Of a stretch of DNA of 7,080 bases, positions 6,654-7,080 are shown piece by piece. A program made the position numbers and the translations under genes. Each line of letters begins with the position of its first letter. The first letter of the stretch is position 1. Below the pieces are notes generated by a model that worked only from the letters and a program-made list of their open reading frames with translations, was not told the DNA's origin and ran no database searches. The DNA comes from Streptomyces sp. NRRL WC-3549 (GTDB taxonomy: Bacteria > Actinomycetota > Actinomycetes > Streptomycetales > Streptomycetaceae), in assembly GCF_000721935.1 (NCBI RefSeq), contig NZ_KL585447.1, forward strand, positions 3,798 through 10,877. The letters run 5' to 3'.

Positions 6654-7063
6654 ATGCGTATCGGACTCATCGGCACCGGCCGGATCGGCTCCTTCCACGC
6701 GGGCGTCCTGGGCCGTCATCCGGACGTCGCCGCCCTGGTGGTGACGGACCCCGACGCGGTCCGCGCGGCCCGGGTCGCCGAGCGGACCGGCGCCGTGGTG
6801 GTCGCCTCGGCCGCCGACGTCCTGGCCGCCGGGGTGGACGCGGTGGTCATCACCTCGGCGACCTCGGCGCACGCGGACCTCATCGGCCGGGCGGCGCGGG
6901 CGGGTCTGCCCGCCTTCTGCGAGAAGCCGATCGCGCTGGACCTTCCGGGGACCCTGGGCGCGCTGGAGGAGGTCGAGCGGGCGGGCAGTGTGCTCCAGCT
7001 CGGTTTCATGCGCCGCTTCGACGCGGGGTACGGCGTGGCGCGGGCGGCGGTGCGCGGTGGGGC
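6654..7063 (+). CDS. Gfo/Idh/MocA oxidoreductase, probable inositol 2-dehydrogenase, N-terminal part (3' truncated)
   Basis: The first 136-137 codons of an NAD(P)-dependent sugar or cyclitol dehydrogenase, open to the contig end. The Rossmann motif GLIGTGRIG (4-12) begins right after the start, an Asp follows the second strand (TDPD, 31-34), VVITSATSAHADL (64-76) forms the third strand and turn, and the catalytic-loop motif EKP is at 90-92, its Lys91 being the conserved active-site lysine. LQLGFMRRFDAGY (115-127) closely resembles myo-inositol 2-dehydrogenases, which oxidise myo-inositol to 2-keto-myo-inositol; this and the ABC/GntR neighbours support that reading. Other family members with different sugars are possible. 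The C-terminal substrate domain (about 200 residues more) is missing because the sequence ends in adapter. ATG 6654 was chosen because the Rossmann strand starts at residue 2; no strong Shine-Dalgarno is seen. Confidence 0.85.
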
Positions 7064-7080
7064 CTGTCTCTTATACACAT
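7064..7080 (+). other. Tn5/Nextera mosaic-end adapter sequence (artefact)
   Basis: CTGTCTCTTATACACAT is identical to the first 17 bases of the 19-bp Tn5 transposase mosaic end used in Nextera-type libraries. It is AT-rich, unlike everything around it, and it ends exactly at the end of the window. It is best read as untrimmed adapter on a contig end, so codons translated through it are not biological. Confidence 0.95.

Noticed and set aside
6560..6676. Upstream ATG (6676) as the start of the GntR gene
   Set aside because: It would overlap the divergent dehydrogenase gene and place the dyad and promoter elements inside coding sequence. The added residues are not GntR-like.
6716..7078. A 120-codon minus-strand frame starting with MYKRQ at the window end
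   Set aside because: Its start and first residues come from the transposase adapter, and the rest is antisense to the Rossmann domain of the dehydrogenase.
1..7080. Mobile elements, phage genes, CRISPR arrays, tRNA or rRNA genes
   Set aside because: I looked for transposase or integrase motifs, regularly spaced repeats and tRNA-like arms and saw none. The only transposon-like sequence is the terminal adapter.

Overview
The window looks like chromosomal DNA of a high-GC actinobacterium, most likely Streptomyces or a close relative. The base composition is very GC-rich, codons end overwhelmingly in G or C, GTG starts occur, and the acyl-CoA carboxylase has the small epsilon subunit typical of actinomycetes. 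No mobile element, CRISPR array, tRNA or rRNA was seen.

Layout. (1) Positions 1-476, plus strand: the 3' end of an acyl-CoA carboxylase beta (carboxyltransferase) subunit gene, followed 15 bp later by its epsilon subunit gene. (2) Positions 477-548: a short convergent gap with a GC-rich hairpin that may terminate both sides. (3) Positions 549-5545, minus strand: five genes in one direction. In transcription order they are a sugar-binding lipoprotein, a CUT2-type permease, a single-domain ATPase, a ROK-family sugar kinase and a single-pass membrane protein of unknown function. The three transporter genes are joined by two ATGA stop/start overlaps. A 133-bp gap with two adjacent stem-loops separates the ATPase from the kinase. 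(4) Positions 5546-5797: a gene-free spacer with a possible hairpin and a -10-like hexamer ahead of the lipoprotein gene. (5) Positions 5798-6559, minus strand: a GntR/HutC-type repressor. (6) Positions 6560-6653: a divergent control region with a TGTCA-N11-TGACA dyad and overlapping -10-like elements. (7) From 6654, plus strand: the first 136-137 codons of a Gfo/Idh/MocA oxidoreductase resembling myo-inositol 2-dehydrogenase.

Working model. The lipoprotein, permease and ATPase import a sugar or cyclitol. The divergent NAD(P)-dependent dehydrogenase and the ROK kinase could act on the cargo or on something derived from it, and the GntR protein controls the locus according to a ligand. The dehydrogenase resembles IolG, which makes inositol a leading guess for the cargo. 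A ROK hexokinase is not part of the standard inositol pathway, so the substrate remains open.

The last 17 bases (7064-7080) match the Tn5/Nextera transposase mosaic end. They are almost certainly library adapter left at a contig end, so the truncation of the dehydrogenase gene is a technical artefact. I found no convincing undescribed system. The best leads are the divergent operator, the kinase/dehydrogenase mismatch, the stem-loop pair before the kinase, and the unknown membrane protein.
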